Below are positions 8,867-16,495 of a stretch of DNA of 64,000 nucleotides, one piece after another; within the stretch, counting starts at the first letter, position 1; every line of letters starts with the position of its first letter. A model generated the notes under the pieces. That model was not told the DNA's origin, searched no databases, and saw nothing but the letters and a program-made list of their open reading frames with translations. The stretch covers positions 1 to 64,000 of the forward strand of contig JBKDZR010000072.1 in assembly GCA_047971485.1 (NCBI GenBank), read 5' to 3'. Origin of the DNA: JBKDZR01 sp047971485. Its GTDB lineage: Bacteria; Pseudomonadota; Alphaproteobacteria; Rhodobacterales; Rhodobacteraceae. The position numbers were made by a program, and so were the translations under genes.

Positions 8867-9490
8867 TCACCCCAAAAACTGCGGCAACAAGCGTTCCAGG
8901 GTTCGTTCCATCACATCCACCGTCACCTTGGTCTGGTGATCGACCTCGATATTGATCCGGTCCCCGGGCCGATAGTCGCGAAAGGTGGTCTGACGCAGGG
9001 TTTCGGGGATCAGATAGATGGTAAAGACATCGCCTTCGACCTCGGCCACGGTCAGGCTGGCGCCGTTCACAGCGACAAAGCCCCGGTCAAAGATGTATTT
9101 CGACCATTCCGGGGGCACACGAAAGCGGATATGGGCGCCATCCTCATCGGTCTTCATCGCGACCAGTTCAGCGGTGCACGAAATATGCCCGGCGATCGGA
9201 TGTCCGCCGTTTTCATCATTCATCCGGGCCGAGCGTTCGATATTGACCCGTGTGCCCGCCTCCAGCCGCGCCAGGTTGGTGCGTTCCAGCGTCATGGTCA
9301 TCGCATCAAAGGACACCCGGGTGCCCTCGATCCCGGTGACCGACAGACAGACCCCCTCAACCGCGACGCTGCCGCCGATCTTCAGATCCTGCAAATGGAC
9401 GGCGACGATCTCGACGACAAAGCTGCGATAGCGGGGATGTTCCGCCACGGACACCACCGTGGAAACAGTCTGAACGATGCCAGTATACAT
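8867..9490 (-). CDS. ribE: Riboflavin synthase alpha subunit (E. coli-type)
   Basis: Riboflavin synthase dismutates two 6,7-dimethyl-8-ribityllumazine molecules into riboflavin. The 207 residues form two tandem lumazine-binding barrels, beginning MYTGIVQ and repeating from about residue 98 (GGHPIAGHIS). The features SARMNDE, LIPETLRQTT and NIEVDHQTK...VDVMERTL match the E. coli/lumazine-protein branch more than the usual alphaproteobacterial form, recalled as beginning MFTGI and carrying a GHVDG-like motif. It stands apart from other riboflavin genes, so it may be a second copy or an acquired one. No FMN riboswitch was recognised upstream. Confidence 0.85.
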   Translation of the reverse strand: MYTGIVQTVSTVVSVAEHPRYRSFVVEIVAVHLQDLKIGGSVAVEGVCLSVTGIEGTRVSFDAMTMTLERTNLARLEAGTRVNIERSARMNDENGGHPIAGHISCTAELVAMKTDEDGAHIRFRVPPEWSKYIFDRGFVAVNGASLTVAEVEGDVFTIYLIPETLRQTTFRDYRPGDRINIEVDHQTKVTVDVMERTLERLLPQFLG

Positions 9491-9690
9491 GGGGCCCTTT
9501 CCTCACAGCAGATGTCCGGCGAAGGTTGCCGGACGCGGCCGCATTGTCCAGTGGCGAACGCATCGGGACATGTGCCCTGCGCTTCCATGTGACGCAACCC
9601 CGACGATTGCATACAACCGCCGCCCCCGACAGTATAATCTGAGATCAGGACTTTACATGCCATCTGGGCAACATACCGCATGAGGACACG

Positions 9691-10266
9691 ATGATGACAG
9701 AGCACACACCCGGCCCCCGTCTGATCCTGCCGTTCATGGGCCGCTTCTACGACAGAATCGCCCAGCCCCTGGCCCATATTGGCCTGCGGGTCGTGGTCGG
9801 CGGGATGCTGGTGCTGGAAGGCTGGCCCAAGATCACCGCACCCTTCGCCATGGCGGGGTTCACCGAAGGTATCGGCCTGTATCCCGGCTGGTTCTGGTCG
9901 GCCGTGCTGGCAGTGATGCAATTCTTCGGCGGCCTGCTGATCATGGCCGGTTACCTGACCCGGCCCGTCGCGCTGGCAAATGGCGTGATGCTGGCGGTGA
10001 CCTTCTGGTTCCACTGGACCCATCCCTATGGCACCTTCGCTCTGACCCCAGAGGGGATCGCGGCGGTCCAAGCCGCCGGGCAAACCTTGCTGACCGATGA
10101 CGGGGTGCGCAATCTGGCCAGCGACGGGGGCGCACGCTTTTTGCATCAGGTGCAATTCAAGGCCGAGGGGCTGTCCGCGCTGTGGACGGTTGCGGCACTG
10201 TTTCTGGCCGCCTTCGGCGCCGGCCCCCTTTCCGTGGATCGCAGCGTATTGAAACGCGAATTCTGA
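9691..10266 (+). CDS. DoxX family membrane protein
   Basis: The 191-residue protein has about four hydrophobic segments and the DoxX pattern: GLRVVVGGMLVLEG near residue 30, then a paired helix with FFGGLLIMAGYLTRPVAL. DoxX proteins are small inner-membrane proteins linked to redox or quinone chemistry, but their exact activity is usually unknown. The gene is monocistronic between riboflavin synthase (divergent) and a hairpin-rich spacer. Two adjacent ATGs (9691 and 9694) are possible starts. Confidence 0.85.
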   Translation: MMTEHTPGPRLILPFMGRFYDRIAQPLAHIGLRVVVGGMLVLEGWPKITAPFAMAGFTEGIGLYPGWFWSAVLAVMQFFGGLLIMAGYLTRPVALANGVMLAVTFWFHWTHPYGTFALTPEGIAAVQAAGQTLLTDDGVRNLASDGGARFLHQVQFKAEGLSALWTVAALFLAAFGAGPLSVDRSVLKREF

Positions 10267-10447
10267 CAGGCTGCTGAAAAAAGGAATTTGGCAATACCGA
10301 GGGGGGTAAATTGTTCTCTGCCACCTTGCTGCCAAGCGCTGAGGGCCGCGCCCGACCCTGGGTGGGCGCCTCGGTGCGCTGGGGATGATGTGCGTCATGC
10401 CTGCCAAGCCCCTCCAACCTTTGCGCAATTTGAAACGTTGCAATGCG

Positions 10448-10491
10448 CCCAAGCAGACAGTCGTGGATCAAGCCGCGACTGTCTGCTTGGG
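10448..10491. repeat. 16-bp perfect inverted repeat
   Basis: The arms CCCAAGCAGACAGTCG (10448-10463) and its exact reverse complement (10476-10491) flank a 12-base loop that can add three more pairs, one of them G-U. There is no T-run on either side, so it is not a classical terminator. It could be a transposon end, a small non-autonomous element or a strong transcript hairpin. Confidence 0.8.
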
Positions 10492-10686
10492 AGGGCCGCA
10501 TGCGCAGGACAGCCTCTAACCACCTGATACCCCATGGTCGAAGGTCATAAAGCCCGGGCCCACATTTGCGTGGGCGCGCTCTAAGACCCAAAGCCGTCGT
10601 TGTCCCTTTCGGCCACGCATCGCCATGCCGGCCGCAAGCGGGTTTTCTGGCTTGAACTCCCCCCAAATTCAGACTTGTTTCTCGTT

Positions 10687-10700
10687 TTCGCAAATGCGAA
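10687..10700. promoter_or_regulatory. Candidate metal-regulator operator upstream of the ZIP gene
   Basis: TTCGCAAATGCGAA is a palindrome (six-base arms, AA centre) 30 bases before the ZIP transporter start, followed by an AT-rich TTATATGCAAT stretch. Fur-family regulators such as Zur or Mur bind AT-rich palindromes of this kind in metal-transporter promoters. The specific regulator is inference only. Confidence 0.4.
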
Positions 10701-10730
10701 TTATATGCAATAGGTGAAAACGGGATTTCC

Positions 10731-11504
10731 ATGGACATCATCTGGATCGGCTTTCTGGCCAGCCTGGGCGCGGGACTGATGACCGGGCTTGGCGCCGTCC
10801 CGGTCCTGTTTGGCCGCCAGGTGAACCGCAAGGTCAGCGATACGATGCTGGGCTTTGCTGCCGGGGTGATGATCTCGGCTTCATTCTTTTCGCTGATCCT
10901 GCCGGGGATCGAAGCGGCCCAGGACAATGGCCATGGGGTTCTGGGCGCCGCCCTGATTGCCGGGGGCGGCATCGCGCTGGGGGCGGCCATTGTCGCACTG
11001 CTGAACGAAACCCTGCCCCATGAGCATTTCATCCAGGGCCGGGAAGGGGCCGAAGCCAAGGCGCTGGCCAAGATCTGGCTGTTTGTCGTGGCAATCACCA
11101 TCCACAATTTCCCCGAGGGACTGGCCGTCGGGGTCGGGTTCGGGGGCGGCAGAATCGCCAATGGCTTGTCGCTGGCCACGGGGATCGGATTGCAAAACGC
11201 CCCCGAGGGACTGGCCGTGGCCATGGCCTTGCGCGGACAAGGCTATGGGCCGCGCAAGTCGTTTCTGGTGGCCTTGGCAACCGGGCTGGTTGAACCGCTG
11301 GGAGGCCTGTTGGGGCTGATCGCGGTTCAGGTCTCGGTCGCGGTTCTGCCCTGGGGGCTGACCTTTGCGGCCGGGGCCATGCTCTATATCATCAGCCACG
11401 AGATCATCCCCGAAACCCACCGGTCCGGTCACCAGAACGCAGCGACGGCGGGGCTGATCCTGGGACTGATCCTGATGATGGTGCTGGATGTGTCTTTGGC
11501 CTGA
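10731..11504 (+). CDS. ZIP family divalent-metal transporter
   Basis: This 257-residue polytopic membrane protein has the ZIP signature pair HNFPEGLAVG (about residue 123) and NAPEGLAVA (about 154), whose His/Asn/Glu residues form the metal path in helices IV and V. A weak His-containing segment (ETLPHEHF) lies in the central loop. ZupT-like bacterial members import zinc and also iron or manganese. A palindrome directly upstream suggests control by a Fur-family metal regulator. The stop codon lies within a palindrome shared with the convergent trpA. Confidence 0.9.
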   Translation: MDIIWIGFLASLGAGLMTGLGAVPVLFGRQVNRKVSDTMLGFAAGVMISASFFSLILPGIEAAQDNGHGVLGAALIAGGGIALGAAIVALLNETLPHEHFIQGREGAEAKALAKIWLFVVAITIHNFPEGLAVGVGFGGGRIANGLSLATGIGLQNAPEGLAVAMALRGQGYGPRKSFLVALATGLVEPLGGLLGLIAVQVSVAVLPWGLTFAAGAMLYIISHEIIPETHRSGHQNAATAGLILGLILMMVLDVSLA

Positions 11505-11518
11505 GGCCGGCCTCAGGC
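11499..11518. terminator. Perfect 20-bp palindrome shared by two convergent genes
   Basis: The 20 bases are perfectly self-complementary (arm GCCTGAGGCC). Both stop codons lie inside it: ZIP at 11502-11504 and trpA at 11513-11515. No U-run follows on either side. It could act as a compact bidirectional transcription barrier or 3'-end stabiliser. Confidence 0.55.
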
Positions 11519-12304
11519 GCTGTGGGCGCCTTCGGCCAGACCGCGTACGAAATCGAGGATTTCGGGCACGGAGCGTTTTTCCTCGACCAGCTTGACGATG
11601 GCGGACCCCACCACGGCCCCATCGGCGACCGAGGCGATGGACCGCGCCGTTTCCGGGCTGCGGATACCGAAACCGACGATCACCGGCAGATCGGTTTTCG
11701 CCTTGATCCGGGCCACCTCGGGGGCGACATCGGCCGATTGCGCAGCCGCCGCCCCGGTGATGCCGGTGATCGAAACATAGTAAACGAAGCCCGAAGTGTT
11801 CTGCAGCACCTTGGGCAGGCGGGCGTCATCGGTGGTTGGCGTGGCCAGGCGGATGAAGTTCAGCCCCGCCTTCTGGGCAGGCAGGCACAGCTCGGCGTCC
11901 TCCTCGGGCGGCAGATCAACGATGATCAGCCCGTCGATGCCGGCCTCCTTGGCCTCGGCCAGAAAGCGATCGACCCCACGGGAATGGATGGGGTTGTAAT
12001 AGCCCATCATCACGATCGGCGTGTCATCATCGGTTTCGCGCAGGGTCCGGGCCATATCCAGTGTCTTGGCCAGGGTTTGTCCGCCTTCCAGTGCGCGCTG
12101 CCCGGCCAGTTGGATTGTCGGCCCGTCGGCCATGGGATCTGTAAAGGGCATGCCCAGTTCGATCACGTCGACCCCGGCAGCGGGCAGGCCTTTCAGCAGT
12201 TCCAGCGAGGTGGCGTAGTCGGGATCCCCGGCCATGATATAAGCGACAAAGGCCTTGCGCCCCTCGGCCTTCAGCGCGGCGAATTTCCGGTCGATCCGTG
12301 TCAT
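11513..12304 (-). CDS. trpA: Tryptophan synthase alpha chain
   Basis: TrpA cleaves indole-3-glycerol phosphate to indole, which is channelled to TrpB. The 263-residue TIM barrel shows VIELGMPFTDPMADGPTIQ with the catalytic Glu, GLIIVDLPPEE with the catalytic Asp, and the phosphate-binding GFGIRSPE. ATG 12304 is preferred because GGAG lies just before it and the family's N-terminus is MTRI-like; upstream codons to 12355 are not conserved. No trpB is adjacent, so trpA is separated from its partner gene. It is convergent with the ZIP gene. Confidence 0.95.
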   Translation of the reverse strand: MTRIDRKFAALKAEGRKAFVAYIMAGDPDYATSLELLKGLPAAGVDVIELGMPFTDPMADGPTIQLAGQRALEGGQTLAKTLDMARTLRETDDDTPIVMMGYYNPIHSRGVDRFLAEAKEAGIDGLIIVDLPPEEDAELCLPAQKAGLNFIRLATPTTDDARLPKVLQNTSGFVYYVSITGITGAAAAQSADVAPEVARIKAKTDLPVIVGFGIRSPETARSIASVADGAVVGSAIVKLVEEKRSVPEILDFVRGLAEGAHSA

Positions 12305-12448
12305 GGCAGTCTCCTTGATCGGGTCGGTCTTGCCCAAGCTGGCAGGGAAATGCAATCCGGGAACGTTGCTTCTGCACGGCCCGATATTGCGGTTCGCTGC
12401 GGTTCCCCCTAGAACGCGCGCGGTTATGGCACAGCCGGGAGAGGGCGC

Positions 12449-13546
12449 ATGGGGTTCAAGATGGGGATCGTCGGGTTGCCGAATGTCGGCAAATCGACTC
12501 TGTTCAACGCATTGACGAAAACCGCCGCCGCGCAGGCGGAAAACTTTCCCTTCTGCACGATCGAGCCCAATGTCGGCGAGGTGGCCGTGCCCGATCCGCG
12601 GCTTGACAAGCTGGCGGCGACCGCCGGATCCAAACAGATCATCCCGACGCGGATCACCTTTGTCGATATCGCCGGTCTGGTGAAGGGCGCCAGCAAGGGT
12701 GAAGGGCTAGGCAACCAGTTTCTGGCCAATATCCGCGAGGTTGACGCCATCGCCCACGTGCTGCGCTGTTTCGAGGATGGCGACGTGACCCATGTCGAAG
12801 GCCGCGTCGATCCGGTCTCGGATGCCGAGACGATCGAGATGGAACTGATGCTGGCCGATATGGAGTCCATCGAAAAACGCCTGCAGGGTCTGACCCGCAA
12901 GGTGCGTGGCGGCGACAAGGAGGCGGTGCAACAGGAACGCCTGCTGAAAGAGGCCCTGGCCGTGCTGGAGGCGGGCCAACCGGCCCGTAGCGTCGCGGTC
13001 TCGGATGAGGATGCCAAGGCCTGGAAAATGCTGCAATTGCTGACCGCCAAGCCGGTGCTGTACGTCTGCAATGTCGATGAGGGATCCGCGGGTACGGGCA
13101 ATGCCTTTTCCACCAAGGTGGCCGACATGGCTGCGGCACAGGGGGCCGGCACGGTGGTTATCTCGGCGGCCATCGAAGAGGAAATCGCCCAGCTGGACGG
13201 AGAAGAGGCCGAGGTCTTTCTGTCTGATCTGGGGCTGGAAGAGGCCGGGCTGGACCGGCTGATCCGCGCCGGCTATGCGCTGCTGTCGCTGGAAACCTAT
13301 TTCACCGTCGGCCCCAAAGAGGCCCGCGCCTGGACGATCCGTCAGGGCACCGCCGCGCCCCAGGCCGCCGGTGTGATCCATGGCGATTTCGAGCGCGGCT
13401 TTATCCGCGCCGAGACCATCGCCTATGACGATTTCATCACCCTGGGTGGGGAACATGGCGCCAAGGAGGCCGGCAAGATGCGGGTCGAAGGCAAGGGCTA
13501 TGTTGTCAAGGATGGCGACGTCCTGCATTTTCTGTTCAACGCCTGA
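12449..13546 (+). CDS. ychF: YchF/OLA1 family ATPase
   Basis: The 365-residue Obg-related P-loop protein has G1 GLPNVGKST (residues 9-17), G3 DIAGLVKGAS and the atypical G4-like NVDE that lets YchF prefer ATP over GTP. A central coiled coil and a C-terminal TGS-type domain (FITLGGEHGAKEAGKMRVEGKGYVV) complete the family layout. YchF binds ribosomes and modulates stress responses. Length and start match the family. In many bacteria it follows pth and rplY; here rplY is 1.6 kb downstream and no pth is visible. Confidence 0.96.
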   Translation: MGFKMGIVGLPNVGKSTLFNALTKTAAAQAENFPFCTIEPNVGEVAVPDPRLDKLAATAGSKQIIPTRITFVDIAGLVKGASKGEGLGNQFLANIREVDAIAHVLRCFEDGDVTHVEGRVDPVSDAETIEMELMLADMESIEKRLQGLTRKVRGGDKEAVQQERLLKEALAVLEAGQPARSVAVSDEDAKAWKMLQLLTAKPVLYVCNVDEGSAGTGNAFSTKVADMAAAQGAGTVVISAAIEEEIAQLDGEEAEVFLSDLGLEEAGLDRLIRAGYALLSLETYFTVGPKEARAWTIRQGTAAPQAAGVIHGDFERGFIRAETIAYDDFITLGGEHGAKEAGKMRVEGKGYVVKDGDVLHFLFNA

Positions 13547-13795
13547 TCCGGGTCTGGGGCACACAGATCCAGCGTGCGGGACTTGGGCGCCTGACAGCAG
13601 CCCTGTTCCGGCGAACACCCTTTTGCACCCGGGACGCAATCGGTGGTGGTTTCCGGCAACAGTCATTTCATCCGCAAAGCCGCCTTTGCAAAGGCGCACA
13701 CCTTCTGGCTGCGGATGTAAGCCCGCCAATGCACCCGGCCTTGCCCCGGCCCGGCGATCTGGATAGCACCGGTCCACGACTTGCAAGGATTGCCC

Positions 13796-14959
13796 ATGCC
13801 CGTGATCACCGAGATTGCCGACCTGCACCGGATCTACAAGCGGCGCGTACCGAAGATGTTCTACGATTACTGCGAAACCGGCAGTTGGACGGAACAAACC
13901 TTTCGCGAGAACACCACCGATTTCGCCAAAATCCGCCTGCGCCAGCGCATCGCCGTGGACATGGCCGGACGCAGCACCCGCACCACCATGGCCGGCCAGG
14001 AGGTGGCAATGCCTGTGGCCCTGGCCCCCGTTGGCCTGACGGGCATGCAGCATGCCGATGGCGAGATCCTGGCCGCCCGCGCCGCCGAGGCCTTCGGCGT
14101 ACCCTTCACCCTGTCCACCATGTCGATCTGCTCCATCGAGGATGTGGCAGAGAACACCAGCACCCCCTTCTGGTTTCAGGTCTACACCCTGAAGGATGAT
14201 GACTTCATGCGCCGTCTTCTGGACCGGGCGCGGGCCGCACAATGCTCGGCGCTGGTGATCACCGTCGATCTGCAGATCAAGGGCGAACGGCACAAGGACG
14301 TGAAAAACGGGCTGTCCGCGCCGCCCAAGCTGACCCCCGCATCCATTGCCGACATGATGACCAAGGTCCCCTGGGGGCTGAAGATGCTGGGCACCAAGCG
14401 GCGCGGTTTCGGCAATATCGTCGGCCATGCCAAAGGCGTCAGCGATCCCTCGTCCCTGAGTTCCTGGACGGAAGAGGCCTTTGATCCCTCGCTGGACTGG
14501 AACCGGATCGCCGAGCTGCGCCGAATGTGGGACGGGCCGGTGATCCTGAAGGGGATCCTCGACCCCGAAGACGCCCGCCAGGCGGTCAATGTCGGGGCCG
14601 ATGCCATCGTCGTCTCGAACCATGGCGGCCGGCAACTGGACGGCGCGCTGTCCTCGATCCGGATGCTGCCGCAGATCATGGATGCCGTGGGCGACAAGAC
14701 CGAGGTCTGGCTGGACAGCGGCATCCGGTCGGGTCAGGACGTGCTCAAGGCCGTGGCGCTGGGGGCGCAGGGCTGCCTGATCGGGCGCGCCTTTGTCTAT
14801 GGGCTGGGGGCCATGGGCCAGGCCGGTGTAACGGCGGCGCTGAACGTCATCCACAAGGAACTGGACACGACGATGGCCCTGTGTGGACGGCGGGACATCC
14901 GCGATGTGGACCGCGACATCCTGCTGATCCCCGAGGATTTCACCGGCCGCTGGGCCTGA
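13796..14959 (+). CDS. lldD: FMN-dependent alpha-hydroxy acid dehydrogenase (L-lactate dehydrogenase type)
   Basis: This family oxidises 2-hydroxy acids using FMN and passes electrons to quinone or oxygen. The 387 residues contain the active-site motif SNHGGRQLDG, the N-terminal FYDYCETGSWTE segment, and the phosphate-binding DSGIRSGQDVLKA and GRAFVYGLGA. The ATG at 13796 follows AAGGAT; a TTG at 13781 would overlap that ribosome-binding site. L-lactate is the likeliest substrate, but mandelate- or glycolate-type specificity cannot be excluded. It is monocistronic, with 250 bases of unannotated DNA before it. Confidence 0.88.
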   Translation: MPVITEIADLHRIYKRRVPKMFYDYCETGSWTEQTFRENTTDFAKIRLRQRIAVDMAGRSTRTTMAGQEVAMPVALAPVGLTGMQHADGEILAARAAEAFGVPFTLSTMSICSIEDVAENTSTPFWFQVYTLKDDDFMRRLLDRARAAQCSALVITVDLQIKGERHKDVKNGLSAPPKLTPASIADMMTKVPWGLKMLGTKRRGFGNIVGHAKGVSDPSSLSSWTEEAFDPSLDWNRIAELRRMWDGPVILKGILDPEDARQAVNVGADAIVVSNHGGRQLDGALSSIRMLPQIMDAVGDKTEVWLDSGIRSGQDVLKAVALGAQGCLIGRAFVYGLGAMGQAGVTAALNVIHKELDTTMALCGRRDIRDVDRDILLIPEDFTGRWA

Positions 14960-15142
14960 TCCCCGGACACAGGCGAAGGCCAGGTCAACGCCCCTCTCAC
15001 GCCGCCACCGAAGCGACCAGTTGGCAACCGGGCGGGATCAACCGCCCTGCCCCCTTGCCAGCCCGCCGCAACTCGGCTAAGGGGCGCGTTCCACGCGGGC
15101 ATACACCCTTGGAGGATGCCCGCCCCATCAAGGAGAATACAC

Positions 15143-15784
15143 ATGGCTGGTGAGATCCCGGATCTTCACGCCGAGCTTCGCGCGGGGACGGGCAAGGGGG
15201 CCGCCCGCGCCGCGCGTCGCGCGAATATGGTGCCCGGCATTGTCTACGGCGGCGAAAAAGAGCCGCTGGCAATCAACATCCCCTTCAACGTGCTGCTCAA
15301 GCGCCTGAAACAGGGCCGCTTCCTGTCGACGCTGTTCAACATGAAGATCGAAGGCCAGGAAGACGTGCGCGTCATCTGCCGCGCCGTTCAGCGCGACGTG
15401 GTCAAGGACCTGCCCGTGCATGTCGATTTCATGCGCCTGCGCCGCAGCACCAAGATCAACCTCTTCATCCCGGTCGAAGTGGTTGGCGAAGAGGTTTCGC
15501 CCGGCCTGAAAAAAGGCGGCGTCCTGACCATGGTGCGCCCGGAGGTCGAACTGCTGGTCACCGCCGGCGAGATCCCCGAGCAAATCACCATCGACGTCAG
15601 CGAAACCGACATCGGCGATACGGTGACCATTTCCTCGGTCAAACTGCCAGCAGGCGCAAAGCCGACCATCGATCGCGACTTCGTCATCGCGAACGTCTCC
15701 GCCCCCTCGGGGCTGGCGGCACAGCAAGATGAGGCTGCGGCCGAAGCCGGCGATGAGGCTGCGGCCGAAAAAGAAGACAGCTGA
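15143..15784 (+). CDS. rplY: Large ribosomal subunit protein bL25 (Ctc/TL5 long form)
   Basis: The 213 residues start MAGEIPDLHAELRAGTGKGAARAARRANMVPGIVYGG, the 5S-rRNA-binding L25 domain, followed by the TL5 beta domain to about residue 185 and a Glu/Ala-rich tail. This long form is usual in alphaproteobacteria. AAGGAG precedes the ATG at 15143, fixing the start. The gene sits alone; the peptidyl-tRNA hydrolase gene that commonly follows rplY is not there. Confidence 0.95.
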   Translation: MAGEIPDLHAELRAGTGKGAARAARRANMVPGIVYGGEKEPLAINIPFNVLLKRLKQGRFLSTLFNMKIEGQEDVRVICRAVQRDVVKDLPVHVDFMRLRRSTKINLFIPVEVVGEEVSPGLKKGGVLTMVRPEVELLVTAGEIPEQITIDVSETDIGDTVTISSVKLPAGAKPTIDRDFVIANVSAPSGLAAQQDEAAAEAGDEAAAEKEDS

Positions 15785-15999
15785 TCGCGCCTTGCGCATC
15801 GGCCCGATGGTGCCCGCCCATGCGCGACGGGCACCATCCCCCAAGTCCCGCCCCCCGTCGCCCAACGCGTCGGCCCGTCGGGTGCCCTTGTCTGAGCCCC
15901 TAACAACACCGGGATCGGGCACGTCAGGCCGGTTCCTTCATTTCCCCGTCAAAGCGGGATAAAAGACAGCCAGGCCCGCCCCAGACAAGAGACACCAGC

Positions 16000-16488
16000 A
16001 TGTCCGAGGATTCTATCGTCACCGAAGGCAACCGCAGCGTCACGGCCCAGACCTATGCGCCCTATTACCTGTCCCAGATCAATAACCGTCTGTCCTGGGG
16101 GGCCTCGCATCTCTATCTGACACTGTTTGGCATCGGGTTGAACGAATGGCGCATCCTGTCGGCGCTGCGCAATGAACCGGGCATCCAGGCCCAGCGGATC
16201 GGCGAAATGGTCTTCATGAACAAATCCGTGGTCAGCCGCTCTTCACACAAGCTGGCAGGGCTGGGATTTGTGATCACACGGCTCAAGGCCGGACGGCGGC
16301 TGTTATGGCTGACCCCGAAGGGCGCCGAGATGCACGACGCCATGATCGAGATCGCCCTGCAACGCGAAACCACGCTGCTGGACGGGTTTTCCCCGCAGGA
16401 GATCGACACACTGTTCGACTATCTGCAACGCATGACCGGCAATCTCGAAAAAGTCGACAAGCTGGACCGCAGCCTGATCAAGACCTGA
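16000..16488 (+). CDS. MarR family transcriptional regulator
   Basis: The 162-residue protein carries a winged-helix core: LNEWRILSALRNEPGIQAQRIGEMVFMNKSVVSRSSHKL (about residues 48-87) followed by the wing GLGFVITRLKAGRRLLWLTPKG. MarR dimers usually repress nearby genes and are released by small phenolic or other ligands. It is monocistronic and convergent with dacB, so it has no obvious divergent target. Effector and targets are unknown. Confidence 0.88.
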   Translation: MSEDSIVTEGNRSVTAQTYAPYYLSQINNRLSWGASHLYLTLFGIGLNEWRILSALRNEPGIQAQRIGEMVFMNKSVVSRSSHKLAGLGFVITRLKAGRRLLWLTPKGAEMHDAMIEIALQRETTLLDGFSPQEIDTLFDYLQRMTGNLEKVDKLDRSLIKT

Positions 16489-16495
16489 GGCGCGC

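Larger units (their letters stand above)
10267..10730. other. 464-bp non-coding spacer, possibly an insertion-sequence remnant
   Basis: No gene is supported here. It opens with CAGGCTGCTGAAAAAA, a pattern seen at the ends of some insertion sequences, and contains a 16-bp perfect inverted repeat (10448-10491). The stretch 10310-10640 is covered by frames on both strands that resemble no known protein. It ends with the candidate operator upstream of the ZIP transporter gene. An eroded mobile element is possible but unproven. Confidence 0.4.

Noticed and set aside
8773..8955. Short plus-strand frame behind AAGGAG in the creatininase-ribE spacer
   Set aside because: The proline-rich peptide has no similarity and its 3' half overlaps riboflavin synthase antisense.
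9491..9690. Possible FMN riboswitch upstream of riboflavin synthase or DoxX
   Set aside because: A CGACAGTATAATCTG stretch on the plus strand recalls the end of the RFN element, but the AGGG...GTGAAATTCCC and GATCCGGTG parts are missing.
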